A DNA stretch of 16,091 bases, taken from NCBI GenBank assembly GCA_021770615.1, contig JAETQR010000059.1, positions 1-16,091 of the forward strand, given 5' to 3'. Below, one piece after another: positions 14,531 through 16,091 of the stretch (positions within the stretch are counted from its first letter, which is position 1; each line of letters begins with the position of its first letter). The stretch comes from Lachnospiraceae bacterium (GTDB lineage: Bacteria > Bacillota_A > Clostridia > Lachnospirales > Lachnospiraceae). The notes beneath the pieces were generated by a model. That model did not search any database. It saw only the letters and a list, made by a program, of their open reading frames with translations, and was not told the DNA's origin. The position numbers and the translations under genes are program-made.

Positions 14531-15616
14531 TCAGTGACTCCTACCTGCTGCATATTTAATGATTACCGCCTTAATTTTTTGCATTTTATCATGATCAACT
14601 ATTGTTATCCTAACACAATTTTTAAACGGATTTATCGTTAATCTTCTTACAATGATATCATTTTCATTAAAATAGTCGCTTAACCCTATGGCTATTTTTT
14701 CTGACCCTAAATTAATTAATACAAAATTCGCTTTAGACGGATAAGCAATCCAGGGCGTTTTTGTATTTATAAAATCAATAAACTCATTACGTTCTTGCAA
14801 GATATCATTAATTATCTTATCAAGACTTTTACAAGATAAATAGTATTCTCCAATTTCATAACTCAGTGCGGAAACACTATTAATCCCATTCCATTTAGTT
14901 AAGTATGATGCAATGTTCGTACATGTACAAGTATATGCCAACCTAGCACCTGCAAGTCCCAATCCCTTAGATAGCGTTGATATTACTATTACATTATCAT
15001 ATTTTAAAGCAAATTTAATATAATTTATTTTAGCAAACGGTGCATAAGCTTGATCTATTACAACAATACTATTCTTACTATATGCTACTTCAATTATTGA
15101 AGTAATATCTTCTAATGTCATTGTAAATCCAGTAAAACCATTTGGTGTTGTTAATATAACAATAGATACTCCAATCTGCTCTAATAATTCAATCCCTTTT
15201 GATACTGCAAAATGATAAGTATCATCCATATTCCATTGCACTATTTTATAACCGTTAAGCCGTGCATAGCAATAGTAATTCTCATAATTAGGACTCTGAA
15301 TGATTATATTTTCACAATTAATTCCCAACGCTGTCAATACAATTTTAATAGCATCATCCGACCCTGAAAAAAGCTGTAAATTTTCTGGAGGAATTTGTAA
15401 TAATTTAGAAAATTTGACCATTTTGTCTGGATAATAAATGTAACAATTATTTAAGTTTACATCTAATACCTTTATCATATCATCATTGATACAAGCTAAA
15501 TCATGATGAATCAATTCATTGCTAGCACAATTTAATTTTCCAATTTTAGATACTTTTTTCTTTGCTTCAACAATATCCACATCATTCCAAAAATAATGAT
15601 AATTAAAATTGCTCAT
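14531..15616 (-). CDS. PLP-dependent class I/II aminotransferase, HisC-like
   Basis: This is a 361-residue fold-type I aminotransferase, cytoplasmic, transferring an amino group between a 2-oxo acid or phosphorylated ketone and an amino donor. Key residues from the ATG at 15616 are the NPxxxTG-like TTPNGFTGF (Asn159), DQAYAPF (Asp188 and Tyr191), the Schiff-base lysine in STLSKGLGLAGAR (Lys217; Arg225 for the phosphate) and the substrate-carboxylate arginine in NCVRITI (Arg336). The ATG is chosen because AGGAGG sits 4 nt upstream; the longer TTG frame would place that site inside the gene. The size and the lack of an N-terminal extension fit the histidinol-phosphate aminotransferase branch, but no other his gene is present. 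It is AT-rich, unlike the regulator downstream, and lies next to an IS-broken gene. It may come from a small biosynthetic cluster; the substrate is unknown. Confidence 0.85.
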   Translation of the reverse strand: MSNFNYHYFWNDVDIVEAKKKVSKIGKLNCASNELIHHDLACINDDMIKVLDVNLNNCYIYYPDKMVKFSKLLQIPPENLQLFSGSDDAIKIVLTALGINCENIIIQSPNYENYYCYARLNGYKIVQWNMDDTYHFAVSKGIELLEQIGVSIVILTTPNGFTGFTMTLEDITSIIEVAYSKNSIVVIDQAYAPFAKINYIKFALKYDNVIVISTLSKGLGLAGARLAYTCTCTNIASYLTKWNGINSVSALSYEIGEYYLSCKSLDKIINDILQERNEFIDFINTKTPWIAYPSKANFVLINLGSEKIAIGLSDYFNENDIIVRRLTINPFKNCVRITIVDHDKMQKIKAVIIKYAAGRSH

Positions 15617-15653
15617 ATCCCCTCCTAAATACAATCGTCTATTTTTAGCCTAT

Positions 15654-15684
15654 AAAAAATATGGAAATCTTATTAATTCCATAC
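15654..15684 (-). terminator. Weak AT-rich hairpin with T-run between the gene fragment and the aminotransferase
   Basis: On the minus strand TATGGAA (15678-15684) pairs with TTCCATA (15660-15666) and is followed by six T. The stem is only 7 bp and AT-rich, and overlaps the stop codon of the upstream fragment. It may attenuate rather than stop transcription into the aminotransferase. Confidence 0.4.
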
Positions 15685-15976
15685 TATTTCATTAACGATA
15701 TTATAAATTTCTTCCAAGCTATTTATTATCTTAACCCTTTTCATAAAGCTAAAATACAACTTATTATCAACAATCTCCAATTCATCAGCTGTTATATGGT
15801 CAATATCCAATATTGGAGATAGATAATAGAAACATATCTCTTTATACTTTCTCTTAACTTTGTAACCTTCATCCTTTTCAAGCAAAAATGCCACTCCTTT
15901 TTGATACAAGGTATTAATAAACAAATTTTTATCATCTAAAAGACAAGCAAAAAAACCACATTTAATTGGAATAATT
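15673..15976 (-). pseudogene. 3' part (100 codons) of an unknown gene, 5' end lost at the IS66-like junction
   Basis: The frame runs without a start codon from the IS-like junction at 15976/15977 to a TAA at 15673-15675. It reads IIPIKCGFFACLLDDKNLF...EKDEGYKVKRKYKEI...DHITADELEIVDNKL and ends EEIYNIVNEIVWN. A TTG at 15924 is the only conventional start further in, without a ribosome binding site. The composition is soluble, charged and AT-rich like the aminotransferase 56 nt downstream, so the two probably formed one unit. I do not recognise the family. Confidence 0.6.
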
Positions 15977-16024
15977 GTAAGCGCTAAATATTCCTGCGGA
16001 TTTCCTGATCCTCAAGTTTTGCCT

Positions 16025-16068
16025 ATAATTGTAGTCGATAGATATTTAGACTATTTCACTACAATTAT
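16025..16068 (+). repeat. 11-bp perfect inverted repeat in the leader of the plus-strand gene
   Basis: ATAATTGTAGT (16025-16035) and ACTACAATTAT (16058-16068) flank a 22-nt spacer that contains TAGATATTTAGACTA. The right arm ends one base before the GGAGG ribosome binding site of the gene at 16081. It could be an operator for a transposition regulator or an RNA hairpin limiting transposase translation. Confidence 0.55.
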
Positions 16069-16080
16069 GGAGGATAGGTT

Positions 16081-16091
16081 ATGGCAGGTAC
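16081..16091 (+). CDS. Start of a plus-strand gene, probably the IS66 first ORF (partial)
   Basis: GGAGG (about 16069-16073) precedes ATGGCAGGTAC by 7 nt, giving MAG and then the window edge. The position behind an IS66-like terminus suggests a tnpA-type accessory gene; three codons cannot confirm this. Confidence 0.35.

Larger units (their letters stand above)
15977..16091 (+). mobile_element. Left end of an IS66-family insertion sequence, continuing past the window
   Basis: The minus-strand gene is interrupted at GTAAGCGCTAAATATTCCTG (15977-15996). IS66-family elements begin with GTAA, commonly GTAAGCG, and insert with 8-bp target duplications; the flanking octamer here would be GAATAATT (15969-15976). 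About 100 bp of leader with an inverted repeat follows, then a ribosome binding site and an ATG at 16081, the arrangement expected before a tnpA-type first gene. The other end is outside the window, so the call rests on one terminus. Confidence 0.6.

Noticed and set aside
15920..16091. Plus-strand open frame reading KPHLIGIIVSAKYSCGF and on to the edge
   Set aside because: It has no start codon or ribosome binding site, crosses the IS-like junction, and overlaps both the inverted repeat and a better placed ATG at 16081.

Overview
The window looks like chromosome from a low-GC Firmicute, most likely a gut clostridium of the Lachnospiraceae. The evidence is the AGGAGG-type ribosome binding sites, the AT-rich codons, a GHKL kinase/LytTR regulator pair, a Rhs-type surface toxin with an AHH nuclease end, and a tiny membrane peptide of a kind I associate with these bacteria. 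Nearly all genes are on the minus strand, so the layout is read from right to left.

Right edge (about 14.5-16.1 kb): AT-rich accessory DNA. What looks like the end of an IS66-family element starts at 15977 (terminal GTAAGCGCT) and runs off the window. It has cut off the 5' end of an unrecognised minus-strand gene, of which the last 100 codons remain. Next comes an intact PLP-dependent HisC-like aminotransferase.

Centre right (11.1-14.5 kb): a compact operon of a LytTR response regulator, an MFS efflux protein and an AgrC-like GHKL histidine kinase. The MFS gene sits between the two signalling genes and lacks a normal start codon: the expected position, with a good ribosome binding site, reads ATA. 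Just after the kinase stop there are ACNGT-type repeats resembling LytTR-protein binding sites, a possible -10 box, and a 21-codon ORF with an excellent ribosome binding site.

Centre (5.1-11.0 kb): the small ORF leads into a 1163-residue secreted Rhs/YD-repeat protein with calcium-binding-type repeats and a C-terminal AHH (HNH/endonuclease VII-like) nuclease toxin domain. Three tandem paralogues of about 240 residues follow at an exact 753-bp period, placed as immunity proteins normally are, and the run ends in a strong terminator. A decayed fourth copy lies about 1 kb further on (4121-4250). I read the whole as a peptide- or density-controlled contact or secreted toxin locus.

Centre left (4.3-5.1 kb): mostly non-coding. 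It holds a 174-bp element with IS256-like inverted ends and a likely type I toxin-antitoxin module (a 32-residue membrane peptide with a convergent antisense promoter and a shared terminator hairpin). A minus-strand promoter also faces the left operon.

Left (0.1-4.3 kb): an ABC transporter operon next to a radical SAM peptide-maturase gene, suggesting a decaying ribosomal-peptide (RiPP) biosynthesis/export or immunity locus. One permease has lost its C-terminal FtsX domain and the radical SAM gene is cut off after its AdoMet-binding motifs. The ATPase and second permease look intact.
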